A stretch of DNA of 64,000 nt from Streptomyces caelestis (GTDB lineage: Bacteria; Actinomycetota; Actinomycetes; Streptomycetales; Streptomycetaceae): the NCBI RefSeq assembly GCF_001279005.1, contig NZ_LGCN01000017.1, positions 142,835 through 206,834 on the forward strand, in the 5' to 3' direction. The translations under genes and the position numbers were made by a program. The notes under the pieces were generated by a model. That model worked only from the letters and a program-made list of their open reading frames with translations. It was not told the origin of the DNA and ran no database searches. This document shows, one piece after another, positions 16,861 to 26,283 of this stretch. Position 1 is the stretch's first letter; every line of letters starts with the position of its first letter.

Positions 16861-17664
16861 GTGCAGCGGAAGGCGTACGTACCCGGCGTCGCCGCGCTCC
16901 TGGCGGCCGTCCTGGCCGGCTGCACCGGCAGCCCGGACGACGGTGGCCAGGCGGACAACTCCAACCCGGGAAGCGCCGGTACGGCCACCCAGGCCGCCCA
17001 GCCCGGCAAGTACGCCACGCTCCCCGAGCCCTGCGGCGTGGTCGAGGACGCGACGCTCGACCAACTCCTGCCCGGCATCGGGGAGATGACCGACGAGGCG
17101 CAGCGCGAGAAGGCGTACGCGGGCGAGGCCACCCTCACGTACGACACCGACCGCAAGGTGGGCTGCCGTTGGAAGGTGGAGTCGGCGGCGGCGACCGACC
17201 ACCTGCTGGTCGACTTCGAACGGGTCGTCTCCTACGACAACGCCGTCAGCGACGACGCCCAGGCCGGGGAGCTCTTCGCGACCAAGCAGGAGGCGGCGCG
17301 GCTCCCGGAGCCGACGGTGACGACCACGGAGACCGGCACCCCGTCCACGGACCCTTCCACGGAGCCGAGTTCGTCCCCCTCGTCCGGGTCGCCCGCCGCC
17401 TCGCCGTCCGCCGCCCCCTCCGACCTCCGGCCCCGCCTCCTGGAGGACCTGGGCGACGAGGCGTTCCTCGACGACGAGCTGAGCGACTCCGGTTCGATCG
17501 CCGAGCAGCGCACGGTGACTGTGGCGTTCCGCACGTCCAACGTGATCGTGACCGTCGAGTACGCGGAGCAGCCGATGACCGTCGGCACCGTCCCGGACAG
17601 CAAGGAACTGCAGGACAGGGCACGGAAACTCGCCTCCGAGCTGGCCGATTCACTGGGCGGCTGA
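16861..17664 (+). CDS. DUF3558-like lipoprotein, first copy
   Basis: A 267-residue secreted lipoprotein. A short signal peptide ends in the lipobox LAGC (Cys 21). The mature part has a linker, then a conserved core beginning LPEPCGVV and containing a CRW motif, interrupted by a Ser/Pro/Thr-rich stretch (about 155-185). The core resembles DUF3558 lipoproteins, whose two cysteines likely pair. GTG 16861 follows GAGAGGAG. It is arranged with a related lipoprotein and a DUF2637 protein, all on the plus strand. Function unknown. Confidence 0.75.
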   Translation: MQRKAYVPGVAALLAAVLAGCTGSPDDGGQADNSNPGSAGTATQAAQPGKYATLPEPCGVVEDATLDQLLPGIGEMTDEAQREKAYAGEATLTYDTDRKVGCRWKVESAAATDHLLVDFERVVSYDNAVSDDAQAGELFATKQEAARLPEPTVTTTETGTPSTDPSTEPSSSPSSGSPAASPSAAPSDLRPRLLEDLGDEAFLDDELSDSGSIAEQRTVTVAFRTSNVIVTVEYAEQPMTVGTVPDSKELQDRARKLASELADSLGG

Positions 17665-17783
17665 GCCCGGTTCACGGTCCTTCCGCCCCTGCGCGCGAAG
17701 CAGGCGGAGGAGGACCGCACGGGTGACTCACCGCGTACCGTGACCCCTCGGACCCCGTCCCGACCGCAGGGAACACGAGCGTC

Positions 17784-18632
17784 ATGAGTGAAGGAACCAT
17801 GCAGCGACGAGCACAGCGAGAGCAGCCCGAGCGAGCGAAGCGCCTTACCCGCGTTCTTGTCTGCGCGACAGCCGTCCCCGTGCTGCTGGCCGCCGCCGGC
17901 TGCTCCTCGGACTCCGGCTCCGGCGAGGGCGGGGGCGGGGGCAAGGGCGCCTCCGCCCCCGCCTCCGCCTCGCCGTCCGCGAGCCCGTCCCCGACGGTGC
18001 GGGCGGCGGCGTACCAGAAGCTTCCGGAGCCGTGCACGGTGCTGTCCGAGAAGACCCTGGACGACCTGGCGCCGAAGGCGAAGACGGGCAAGGAGGGCTC
18101 CTCGGACGACGTCTCCACTCGGGGCAGCTGTTCCTGGAGCAGTCTGGACAACAACGGTGTGAAGGGTTCGCAGTTCCGCTGGCTGAACGTGTCGCTGCTG
18201 CGCTTCGACTCGAACGCCACCCGCGGTCCGGGCGACAAGCTCGCCCAGGACTACTACGACAAGCAGGTGCGGGACGCCCAGTCGGCCGAGGGCGCGAAGA
18301 ACACCGCGTCGGAGCCGGTCACCGGGACCGGTGACGAGGCGACCGCGGTGCGCTACGACCTGAAGAAGGAGGAAGGCGCCTTCAAGCAGCAGACGGTCGT
18401 GGCGCGCGTCGAGAACGTGGTCGTCACCGTCGACTACAACGGCGCGGGTCTCGCCGGTGACAAGACGCCGGACGCCGACGACCTGATGAAGGACGCGCAG
18501 AAGGCGGCGAAGGAGGCGGTGGCCTCGGTGACGGAGGCGAACGGCACGGGCGCCGGATCGTCCCCGTCGGCCTCGAAGTCCCCTTCCGCGTCCGCCTCGG
18601 AGTCCGCCTCGAAGGCGTCGAGCAAGGGCTGA
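17784..18632 (+). CDS. DUF3558-like lipoprotein, second copy
   Basis: A 282-residue lipoprotein paralogous in layout to the previous one: signal peptide with lipobox LAAAGC, a low-complexity Gly/Ser/Pro linker, then a core starting LPEPCTVL with a second cysteine in the segment RGSCSW. A Ser/Ala-rich tail ends the protein. An in-frame ATG at 17799 has a better ribosome-binding site (GAAGGA) and is an equally good start. The two lipoproteins probably arose by duplication and may be exported partners of the following membrane protein. Confidence 0.75.
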   Translation: MSEGTMQRRAQREQPERAKRLTRVLVCATAVPVLLAAAGCSSDSGSGEGGGGGKGASAPASASPSASPSPTVRAAAYQKLPEPCTVLSEKTLDDLAPKAKTGKEGSSDDVSTRGSCSWSSLDNNGVKGSQFRWLNVSLLRFDSNATRGPGDKLAQDYYDKQVRDAQSAEGAKNTASEPVTGTGDEATAVRYDLKKEEGAFKQQTVVARVENVVVTVDYNGAGLAGDKTPDADDLMKDAQKAAKEAVASVTEANGTGAGSSPSASKSPSASASESASKASSKG

Positions 18633-18722
18633 CGCGACCCTGAACCGGAACCGGCCGCCCGTCCTCCGCACACATGTGCCACTCTGTTGCGCGCAACAAC
18701 ACGCACTGGGAGGGGAGTACGG

Positions 18723-20057
18723 GTGGCCGCGCCACTGCAGCTGACACGGATGCACCGGGTTCTCATCGGCGTGGTCGTCTTCGGTGCCGTGATCATCGCC
18801 GGAATCGGCTTCGCGGGTTCGTACGCGGCCGTCCGTGAGCTCGCCCTGCAGAAGGGGTTCGGGAACTTCAGCTACGTCTTCCCGATCGGCATCGACGCCG
18901 GCATCTGCGTCCTGCTGGCCCTGGACCTGCTGCTGACCTGGATCCGCATCCCGTTCCCGCTGCTGCGGCAGACGGCGTGGCTGCTGACGGCGGCGACGAT
19001 CGCGTTCAACGGCGCGGCGGCGTGGCCCGATCCGCTGGGCGTGGGCATGCACGGCGTGATCCCGATCCTGTTCGTGGTCTCGGTGGAGGCCGCCCGGCAC
19101 GCGGTCGGCCGGATCGCCGACATCACCGCCGACAAGCACATGGAGGGCGTCCGGCTCACCCGCTGGATGCTGTCGCCGGTGCCGACGTTCCTGCTGTGGC
19201 GCCGGATGAAGCTGTGGGAGCTGCGCTCCTACGAGCAGGTGATCAAGCTGGAGCAGGAGCGCCTGGTCTACCAGGCCCGCCTGCGCTCCCGCTTCGGCCG
19301 CGCCTGGCGCCGCAAGGCCCCGGTCGAGTCCCTGATGCCGCTGCGCCTCGCCAAGTACGGCGTCCCCCTGGCCGACACGGCCCCGGCGGGCCTGGCGGCG
19401 GCGGGCATAGAGCCGGCGCTGATACCCCCGGCGCCCGAGACGGCCGAGGTCAGCCGCGCCGACGCGGTCGCGGGCAGTCGTGCCGACGCCGTCGCGGGCA
19501 GTCGTGCCGCCGGGGCGGCGCCGGTGGGCGCGGCGCCGCACGGCGAGCAGCGCCTGGAACTCGAGGGCAACCCCGATCCCGAGCCGCCGAAGGACACCGC
19601 GGAGGACACCGCCGGCAATCCCTGGCTGCACGCCCGCGACCCGCAGACCGTCGAGTACCAGGGCGGCTACGACCCCACCTACGACCCCGACGAGGAGTAC
19701 GCCCGCTGGTACGCGGAGCAGCAGCAGGCCGAGCAGTACCAGGACCAGTACCAGGAGGAGCCGCCCCTCCAGGAGCCCTCTCCGGAGGAGACCGGGAGCT
19801 TCCCCATCCCGGTGGTCCCCGGTCGCACCCGCGAGCTGGGCGAAGGCGGCGGCACCCCCGCCTCCGTCCCGGACGAGGAGGCGTACTACCAGGTGTTCCG
19901 CCAGTCGATAGACGGCAGCTACCCCACCCCCCGCGTCCTCGGTGACAACATCCAGACGACCTACGGCACGACGCTGAACCCGAGCGAGCTGAAGGCCCTC
20001 GCCGAACGCTTCCAGGCGCGCCACACGGCGGAACTGGAAGAGGACCACATCGCCTAG
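18723..20057 (+). CDS. DUF2637 membrane protein
   Basis: A 444-residue protein. Four hydrophobic helices fill about residues 10-125, with the DUF2637 pattern (GSYAAVRELAL, PIGIDAGICVLLALDL, FVVSVEAARHAV). A basic cytoplasmic domain follows, then a disordered tail with a tandem RADAVAGS repeat and Glu/Gln/Tyr-rich stretches. DUF2637 proteins are related to Spd transfer proteins of Streptomyces plasmids but chromosomal copies have unknown roles. GTG 18723 has an excellent GGGAGGGGAG site. The final segment DNIQTTYGTTLN...ALAERFQARH resembles a small folded domain. Confidence 0.82.
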   Translation: MAAPLQLTRMHRVLIGVVVFGAVIIAGIGFAGSYAAVRELALQKGFGNFSYVFPIGIDAGICVLLALDLLLTWIRIPFPLLRQTAWLLTAATIAFNGAAAWPDPLGVGMHGVIPILFVVSVEAARHAVGRIADITADKHMEGVRLTRWMLSPVPTFLLWRRMKLWELRSYEQVIKLEQERLVYQARLRSRFGRAWRRKAPVESLMPLRLAKYGVPLADTAPAGLAAAGIEPALIPPAPETAEVSRADAVAGSRADAVAGSRAAGAAPVGAAPHGEQRLELEGNPDPEPPKDTAEDTAGNPWLHARDPQTVEYQGGYDPTYDPDEEYARWYAEQQQAEQYQDQYQEEPPLQEPSPEETGSFPIPVVPGRTRELGEGGGTPASVPDEEAYYQVFRQSIDGSYPTPRVLGDNIQTTYGTTLNPSELKALAERFQARHTAELEEDHIA

Positions 20058-20138
20058 TCGGCCGGTCGGTGCGCACGCGCACACGGCGACAGGGGGCGCC
20101 CGGCCGGCACCGGGCGCCCCCTGTCGTCGTACCGCCGT

Positions 20139-21881
20139 CTACTCCCCGAGCAGCGACCGCACCCGTTCCTGGCCCACGGCCAGCAGCAGCGTGGGCAGGC
20201 GCGGCCCCGTGTCCCGCCCGACCAGCAGGTGGTACAGCAGCGCGAAGAACGACCGCTGGGCGGTCTTGATCTCCGCCGGCAGTTCCTTGGGCGTGGCGTC
20301 GGCGGAGAAGCCCGCCTGGACCTTGGGCACGCCGTAGACGAGGTGGGTGAGCCCGTCCAGCGACCAGTTGCCGGCGAGTCCGTCGAGCAGCAGCCGCAGC
20401 GACTGCCGACCCCGCTCGTCGAGCGACTTCAGCAGCTCGGCGTCGGGTTCGGCGCGGACGATGGTGCGCTGGTCGGCGGGGACGTGGGTGTTGATCCACG
20501 CCTCGGCCTTGTCGTAGCGCGGCCGGGCCTCGTCCAGGGAGCCCAGCGGGTCCGACGGGTCCAGCTCGCTGAGGATCCGCAGCGCCTGGTCCTCGTGGCC
20601 GGCGGTGATGTCGGCCACCGAGGCGAGCGTGCGGTACGGCAGCGGCCTGGACGTCCTCGGCAGCTCACCGCTCGCCGTGCGCACCGCGCGGGAGTGCGCG
20701 GCGGCGTCGGCGGGCAGGACGGAACCGTCGGCGACCTTGGCGTCGAGGCGGTCCCACTCGTCGTAGAGGCGCTGGATCTCCTGGTCGAAGGCGATCTTGA
20801 AGGACTGGTTCGGCCTGCGCCGGGCGTACAGCCAGCGCAGCAGCTGCGGCTCCATGATCTGCAGCGCGTCGGCCGGGGTCGGCACGCCGCCCTTCGACGA
20901 GGACATCTTCGCCATGCCGCTGATGCCGACGAACGCGTACATCGGCCCGATCGGCTGCTCGCCGCCGAAGATCCCGACGATCTGCCCGCCGACCTGGAAC
21001 GACGACCCGGGGGACGAGTGGTCGACACCGCTCGGCTCGAAGATCACGCCTTCGTACGCCCACCGCATGGGCCAGTCGACCTTCCAGACCAGCTTGCCGC
21101 GGTTGAACTCGTTCAGCCGGACGGTCTCCGAGAAGCCGCACGCCGTGCAGGCGTAGGTCAGCTCGGTGGAGTCGTCGTCGTACGCGGTGACCGTCGTCAG
21201 GTCCTTCTCGCAGTTGCCGCAGTACGGCTTGTACGGGAAATACCCGGCGGCCCCCGAGCTGCCGTCGTCCTCGGCGGCGGCGCCGGAGCCCTCGGCGGCC
21301 TCCAGCTCGGCCTCGTCGACCGGCTTCTGCTGCTGCTTCTTCGCCGGGGCCTTCTTGGTGCGGTACTGCGCGAGGATCGCGTCGATGTCGGCGCGGTGCC
21401 TCATCGCGTGCAGGATCTGCTCGCGGTAGACGCCGGAGGTGTACTGCTCGGTCTGGCTGATCCCGTCGAACTCCACGCCCAGCTCGGCCAGCGACTCGAC
21501 CATGGCGGCCTTGAAGTGCTCGGCCCAGTTCGGGTGCGCGGAGCCCTTGGGCGCCGGGACGGAGGTCAGCGGCTTGCCGATGTGCTCGGACCACGACTCG
21601 TCGACGCCGGGGATCCCGGCCGGGACCTTGCGGTACCGGTCGTAGTCGTCCCAGGAGATCAGGTGGCGGACCCGGTGGCCGCGGCGGCGGATCTCGTCGG
21701 CGACAAGGTGGGGGGTCATGACCTCGCGGAGGTTCCCGAGGTGGATCGGGCCGGAGGGGGAGAGACCGGACGCGACGACCACAGGTTTGCCCGGGGCCCG
21801 ACGCTCCGACTCCTCGATGACGTCGTCCGCGAAACGGGAGACCCAGTCGGTGGTCTCGGTGCTCTGAGCCACGATCGGCAC
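20139..21881 (-). CDS. lysS: Class I lysyl-tRNA synthetase
   Basis: A 580-residue class I enzyme charging tRNA-Lys. The HIGH-like motif is GPIHLGNLRE near residue 45 and the KMSKS-like motif is AKMSSSKGG near residue 330. A zinc-type pair CGNCEKD and CTACGF lies between them, in an insertion preceded by a Lys/Gln-rich and acidic stretch. Class I LysRS is typical of archaea and a few bacteria, and Streptomyces is known to carry it. GTG 21881 is adopted; GTG 21872 has better spacing from AAGGA and is a plausible alternative. It is divergent from argS. Confidence 0.93.
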   Translation of the reverse strand: MPIVAQSTETTDWVSRFADDVIEESERRAPGKPVVVASGLSPSGPIHLGNLREVMTPHLVADEIRRRGHRVRHLISWDDYDRYRKVPAGIPGVDESWSEHIGKPLTSVPAPKGSAHPNWAEHFKAAMVESLAELGVEFDGISQTEQYTSGVYREQILHAMRHRADIDAILAQYRTKKAPAKKQQQKPVDEAELEAAEGSGAAAEDDGSSGAAGYFPYKPYCGNCEKDLTTVTAYDDDSTELTYACTACGFSETVRLNEFNRGKLVWKVDWPMRWAYEGVIFEPSGVDHSSPGSSFQVGGQIVGIFGGEQPIGPMYAFVGISGMAKMSSSKGGVPTPADALQIMEPQLLRWLYARRRPNQSFKIAFDQEIQRLYDEWDRLDAKVADGSVLPADAAAHSRAVRTASGELPRTSRPLPYRTLASVADITAGHEDQALRILSELDPSDPLGSLDEARPRYDKAEAWINTHVPADQRTIVRAEPDAELLKSLDERGRQSLRLLLDGLAGNWSLDGLTHLVYGVPKVQAGFSADATPKELPAEIKTAQRSFFALLYHLLVGRDTGPRLPTLLLAVGQERVRSLLGE

Positions 21882-22123
21882 GTCCTTCTTTCTGCTCGGG
21901 CAGCCGGTACGGTCGCACGGCTGACCACTCCATTCTCCCAGCAACGACGGCAACGACGAAAACGCCTTCTCACCGGCTCGCCCGGGCGCGGACCGTGCCG
22001 GTGCGCGGCTTTGCCGCGCGGGCGCGGCCGGCCCCGCCGGCCCGCGGCGAGAAAACCGCTTCACCCCCCGTGGGATACTGACCGTGTCTATCCGAACCCA
22101 CGAGGAGAACGGCACCCACCCCT

Positions 22124-23872
22124 ATGGCCTCGGTCACATCGCTCACCGATCTCGTCAACCGGCAGCTCACGTCCGCCCTCTCGGCCACCCAGCCGGAGGC
22201 GGATCCGCTGCTGCGACGTAGCGACCGGGCGGACTTCCAGGCCAACGGCATCCTCGCGCTGGCCAAAAAGGCGAAGGCGAACCCGCGGGAGCTGGCGGCC
22301 GAGGTCGTCTCGCGCATCACGACCGGTGACCTGATCAAGGACGTCGAGGTCTCCGGCCCCGGCTTCCTCAACATCACCGTCGCCGACCGGGCGATCACCG
22401 AGAACCTCGCCGCGCGGCTCGCGGACGGCGAGCGCCTCGGCGTGCCGCTGAACGAGGACGCGGGCGTCACGGTCGTCGACTACGCCCAGCCGAACGTGGC
22501 GAAGGAGATGCACGTCGGTCACCTGCGGTCCGCGGTCATCGGCGACGCCCTGCGCGCCATGCTCGACTTCACCGGCGAGAGGACGATCGGCCGGCACCAC
22601 ATCGGTGACTGGGGCACCCAGTTCGGCATGCTCATCCAGTACCTGTTCGAGCACCCCGGCGAGCTGGCCCCCGCGGCCGACGTCGACGGCGAGCAGGCCA
22701 TGAGCAACCTGAACCGCGTGTACAAGGCGTCGCGTGCGCTCTTCGACGCGGACGAGGAGTTCAAGGAGCGGGCCCGCAAGCGGGTCGTCGCCCTCCAGTC
22801 CGGTGACCGGGAGACGCTCGAGCTGTGGCAGCAGTTCGTGGACGAGTCGAAGGTCTACTTCTACTCCGTCTTCGAGAAGCTCGACATGGAGATCCGCGAC
22901 GAGGAGATCGTCGGCGAGTCCGCGTACAACGAGGGCATGCCCGAGACCGCCCGTCTCCTGGAGGAGATGGGCGTCGCGGAGCGTTCCGAGGGCGCGCTCG
23001 TGGTGTTCTTCGACGACATCCGCGGCAAGGACGACCAGCGGGTCCCGCTGATCGTGCAGAAGGCCGACGGCGGCTTCGGCTACGCGGCCTCCGACCTGAC
23101 GGCGATCCGCGACCGCGTCCTGAACCTGCACGCGACCACGCTGCTGTACGTCGTCGACGTGCGCCAGTCGCTGCACTTCCGGATGGTCTTCGAGACGGCC
23201 CGCCGGGCCGGCTGGCTGAACGACGACGTCACCGCGCACAACATGGGCTACGGCACGGTGCTCGGCGCGGACGGCAAGCCGTTCAAGACGCGTGAGGGCG
23301 AGACCGTGCGCCTCGAGGACCTGCTGGACGAGGCGGTGCAGCGGGCCGCGGAGGTCGTCCGGGAGAAGGCGCGGGACCTCACCGAGGACGAGATCGGGGA
23401 GCGGGCCGCGCAGGTCGGCATCGGGGCCGTGAAGTACGCGGACCTGTCGACGTCGCCGAACCGCGACTACAAGTTCGACCTGGACCAGATGGTCTCGCTC
23501 AACGGCGACACCAGCGTGTACCTCCAGTACGCCTACGCCCGTATCCAGTCCATCCTCCGCAAGGCCGGCGAGGTCCGTCCGGCCGCTCACCCGGAGCTGG
23601 ACCTGCACGAGGCGGAGCGCGCGCTGGGCCTGCACCTGGACGCGTTCGGGGACACGGTCTTCGAGGCGGCCGCGGAGTACGCCCCGCACAAGCTGGCGGC
23701 GTACCTGTACCAGTTGGCGTCGCTGTACACCTCGTTCTACGACAAGTGCCCGGTGCTGAAGGCCGATTCGACGGAGCAGGTGGAGAACCGCCTCTTCCTC
23801 TGCGACCTCACGGCCCGCACGCTCCACCGGGGGATGGCCCTGCTGGGCATCAGGACGCCCGAGCGGCTCTGA
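22124..23872 (+). CDS. argS: Arginyl-tRNA synthetase
   Basis: A 582-residue class I synthetase. The N-terminal domain (1-120) is the tRNA D-loop-binding region. The HIGH motif appears as [14 protein letters not shown] near residue 131, after [15 protein letters not shown]. The C-terminal helical anticodon-binding domain (about 460-582) contains [14 protein letters not shown] and ends with the conserved GIRTPERL. Length is normal. It is divergent from lysS over about 240 bases and followed by a strong terminator. Confidence 0.95.
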   Translation: MASVTSLTDLVNRQLTSALSATQPEADPLLRRSDRADFQANGILALAKKAKANPRELAAEVVSRITTGDLIKDVEVSGPGFLNITVADRAITENLAARLADGERLGVPLNEDAGVTVVDYAQPNVAKEMHVGHLRSAVIGDALRAMLDFTGERTIGRHHIGDWGTQFGMLIQYLFEHPGELAPAADVDGEQAMSNLNRVYKASRALFDADEEFKERARKRVVALQSGDRETLELWQQFVDESKVYFYSVFEKLDMEIRDEEIVGESAYNEGMPETARLLEEMGVAERSEGALVVFFDDIRGKDDQRVPLIVQKADGGFGYAASDLTAIRDRVLNLHATTLLYVVDVRQSLHFRMVFETARRAGWLNDDVTAHNMGYGTVLGADGKPFKTREGETVRLEDLLDEAVQRAAEVVREKARDLTEDEIGERAAQVGIGAVKYADLSTSPNRDYKFDLDQMVSLNGDTSVYLQYAYARIQSILRKAGEVRPAAHPELDLHEAERALGLHLDAFGDTVFEAAAEYAPHKLAAYLYQLASLYTSFYDKCPVLKADSTEQVENRLFLCDLTARTLHRGMALLGIRTPERL

Positions 23873-23896
23873 CGCCTCCGCCGGTGAACAACGGCG

Positions 23897-23934
23897 CCGC
23901 GGCCCGTCCTCCCCGCGGGGAGGACGGGCCGCGG
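23897..23934. terminator. Perfect 38-bp palindrome terminator
   Basis: The sequence is exactly self-complementary, centred between 23915 and 23916, so as RNA it would make a very stable hairpin. It lies just after argS and before the 3' end of the convergent I36-family gene, and probably ends transcription from both sides. Confidence 0.75.
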
Positions 23935-23962
23935 TGGTGTCAGGGGCCGTCGAGGCCGTGGG

Positions 23963-24337
23963 TCAGCCGCAGTTCACCCACTTGTTGGACTTGATGTAGT
24001 GGGACGCGCTGTCGGTCGTCTTGTAGCCACGCGGGACGACCCCGCTGGACCCGCCGTGGTTCTTGGCCGAGTACCACTTGAAGTCGCAGGTCGCGCCGTG
24101 GTTGTACCAGGACTTGAAGCTCTGGAAGACCGAGAACCCGGTCAGGTCCGCGTTCGTGCCGGCGACCTTCTGCATCCGGCCGGTGTAGTTCTGACCGGAC
24201 CAGACGCAGAACCAGCCCGACGGGCAGTCGCTCGCGGCGGACGGCGCCGCCTCGGCGGCGCCCGCGGTTCCGGCCAGCAGGCCGCCGGTCATCGCGACCC
24301 CCGTGGCCAGGACGGCGAGCTTCCGGGTGATGGTCAT
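23963..24337 (-). CDS. Secreted peptidase-inhibitor-like protein (family I36)
   Basis: A 124-residue exported protein. Residues 1-30 form a Sec signal peptide ending in an Ala-rich cleavage site. The mature part has paired cysteines and aromatic residues (CPSGWFCVWSGQNYTGRM), a beta/gamma-crystallin-like pattern shared with Streptomyces metalloproteinase inhibitor-like I36 proteins. A final CG-type ending (WVNCG) supplies another cysteine. ATG 24337 is preceded by AAGGGGGA. The natural target peptidase, if any, is unknown. Confidence 0.82.
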   Translation of the reverse strand: MTITRKLAVLATGVAMTGGLLAGTAGAAEAAPSAASDCPSGWFCVWSGQNYTGRMQKVAGTNADLTGFSVFQSFKSWYNHGATCDFKWYSAKNHGGSSGVVPRGYKTTDSASHYIKSNKWVNCG

Positions 24338-24620
24338 GCTGTTCCCCCTTCGGAATGCGGGTTGCGCCGGCCCCGCGGACCGGCTCGGCACCCAGCATGC
24401 GAGACACCGGGCGGCGACCTCCACCGATCCCGGGGAAGTGACGTCACCGCGGGACGTCCCAGCCGCTGACCTGCGGTTTCCCACCCCCTTGGGGACGGTC
24501 CGGCGGGACGGGGGCGGGGTGGCCGGATCGGTGCGGGCCCGGCGCCGTGCTCCCGGCCGGGCTTCTGAGCCTGTTGCAGAATGCGAACGGGGAAGACCCG
24601 CGCACGCGATCGGGGGAATC

Positions 24621-25412
24621 ATGTCGCGTTGGAAAGCTCTGCTCCCGGATCTCGACCCGAGGGTGCGGCATCTGGTGGTGTGCTTGCGCCGGCTGAAGGA
24701 CCACAGCGGGCTGAGCATGCGTCAATTGGCGGCGAAGACGGGGTACAGCACGTCGTCGTGGGAGCGCTACCTGGGAGGCAGGTCGCTGCCGCCCCGGGAG
24801 GCCGTCGAGGCGATCGCGTCGGTCACCGGCGACGACCCGACCCGGCTGCTGGCGCTGTGGGAGGTCGCGGCGGCGGCGTGGACGGGCCGGCGCACGAGCA
24901 CGACGGCGGCCGCGGGCGACGGGGCCGAAGCCGTACCGGAGACGACGTCGGCCGGGTGGGAGCCGCCCGTCCGCCGAAGGCCCCCGCGGGGCGTACTGGC
25001 CGCCGGTGTCGTGGCGTTCCTGCTGGTGACCGCCTCGGCCGTGGTCCTGGTGGTCCGGCTCGCCGAGGACGACGACGGGCGCATGCAGCGCCCGCCGGTG
25101 TCGTCGGCCGCGCCGGCCGGTGCCGGGCCGGCGTCGCCGGCTCCCTCGTACGCCTGCCGGATCGAGCGGATCGACGGCCGGTGGTACGCGGGACTCAGCC
25201 GGACCCGGGACGCGATCCTGCTGTCCGGCAACGCCGGGGCGCCGGTCGCCGAGGCGCAGTGTCTGCTGCGCCGGGCCGGGTTCCCGCCGGGGGACGTCGA
25301 CGGCATCTACGGTCCGCGGACCGAACGGGCCGTCCAGCGGCTTCAGCAGAAGGCCGGCCTGGTCGTGGACGGCATCGTCGGCCCGCACACCTGGGGAGCC
25401 CTGCGCGGATGA
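24621..25412 (+). CDS. Membrane-anchored XRE regulator with extracytoplasmic peptidoglycan-binding domain
   Basis: A 263-residue fusion. Residues 15-75 are an XRE-type helix-turn-helix (LSMRQLAAKTGYSTSSWERYL). A hydrophobic helix lies at about 124-147. The outside part (about 195-262) is a PG_binding_1 domain: GDVDGIYGPRTERAVQRLQ and the end VDGIVGPHTWGALRG. DNA binding inside and wall binding outside suggest direct sensing of the cell wall, or an anchored nucleoid-envelope tether. The start GTGs nearby were rejected because ATG 24621 follows GGGGGAA. It overlaps the next gene by four bases. Confidence 0.88.
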   Translation: MSRWKALLPDLDPRVRHLVVCLRRLKDHSGLSMRQLAAKTGYSTSSWERYLGGRSLPPREAVEAIASVTGDDPTRLLALWEVAAAAWTGRRTSTTAAAGDGAEAVPETTSAGWEPPVRRRPPRGVLAAGVVAFLLVTASAVVLVVRLAEDDDGRMQRPPVSSAAPAGAGPASPAPSYACRIERIDGRWYAGLSRTRDAILLSGNAGAPVAEAQCLLRRAGFPPGDVDGIYGPRTERAVQRLQQKAGLVVDGIVGPHTWGALRG

Positions 25413-26269
25413 CGCCGGCACCGGAACGCACCGAACTGGCCGCCGCCCTGCGGGAGATGCGGCAGCGCACGGGCCTGAGCCTGACGGGCCTGAAGGAGCG
25501 CACCCCGTTCAGCAGGTCCTCCTGGGGCCGCTACCTCAAGGGTGACACGCTGCCGCCCCGGGAGGCGGTGCGGGCGCTGTGCCGCCTGGCGGGCGAGCCG
25601 GAGGGGCGCTGTCTGGCGCTGTGGGAGATCGCGGAGGCGGCGAGCAGCGGACGCGCCGCCCACGCCCCGCCGGACGCGCCGGCACCGTCCCGTGGGGCTC
25701 CGCCGGACGTCCCGCCACCCGAAGGGACGAACCGAATCAGGTCGTTACGGATCCCGCCGCGCGTCGCGGTGGTGGCGGTGGCCGTGCTGGCCGTCCTGGC
25801 CTCGGTCGTCCTCGCGACCGTCCTGCCGGCGCAGGACGGGGCGCCGGGCGGGGCGCCGGGCGGATCCGCCGGGGCGGCCCGTACGAGCCCGGCCCCGGGG
25901 GCGACCGGGGTGCCGCCGCCCCGTTGCCGGGGCGCGTCCTGCGCGGGGAAGGACCCGATCAACATGCTCTGCGGCGTCGCGCCGGACACCCTCACCACGT
26001 ACCGCACGGTGGGCGGGGCCCGGCTGGAGCTGCGGCACAGCCCCCGGTGCGGGACGAGCTGGGCCCGTATGTGGTCCACCGAGATCGGCGACCGCGTCGA
26101 GCTGACCGCGCCCGGCCCGCCCCGTTCCGCCGAGGTGACGGACGCCCTGGACGCACGGGCGTACCTCTACACCCCCATGGCGGCGACGACGCCCGGCACC
26201 GTCGTACGGGCCTGCTTCCACCCGGCCGCGAGGACCGGGCCGGAGTGCTTCGAGGCCAGGGTGGGATGA
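25409..26269 (+). CDS. Membrane-anchored XRE protein with DUF2690-like outside domain
   Basis: A 286-residue protein built like its upstream neighbour. The N-terminal XRE helix-turn-helix (LSLTGLKERTPFSRSSWGRYL) is clearly paralogous to that of the previous gene. A membrane helix is at about 113-135. The outside domain has paired cysteines (CRGASCAGKDP, then CG) and fits DUF2690. Its ATG overlaps the preceding TGA (ATGA), so both are made together and may form a hetero-complex. Operon partner and domain are clear; the signal is unknown. Confidence 0.85.
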   Translation: MTPAPERTELAAALREMRQRTGLSLTGLKERTPFSRSSWGRYLKGDTLPPREAVRALCRLAGEPEGRCLALWEIAEAASSGRAAHAPPDAPAPSRGAPPDVPPPEGTNRIRSLRIPPRVAVVAVAVLAVLASVVLATVLPAQDGAPGGAPGGSAGAARTSPAPGATGVPPPRCRGASCAGKDPINMLCGVAPDTLTTYRTVGGARLELRHSPRCGTSWARMWSTEIGDRVELTAPGPPRSAEVTDALDARAYLYTPMAATTPGTVVRACFHPAARTGPECFEARVG

Positions 26270-26283
26270 GACCCGGGGCTCGG

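Noticed and set aside
17232..20084. A 950-residue minus-strand open frame
   Set aside because: Antisense to two lipoproteins and the DUF2637 gene, which have signal peptides, lipoboxes and ribosome-binding sites. High GC readily creates such frames.
20139..21881. Class I LysRS as evidence of transfer from archaea
   Set aside because: Streptomyces normally carry a class I LysRS at this locus next to argS, so it is not unusual here.
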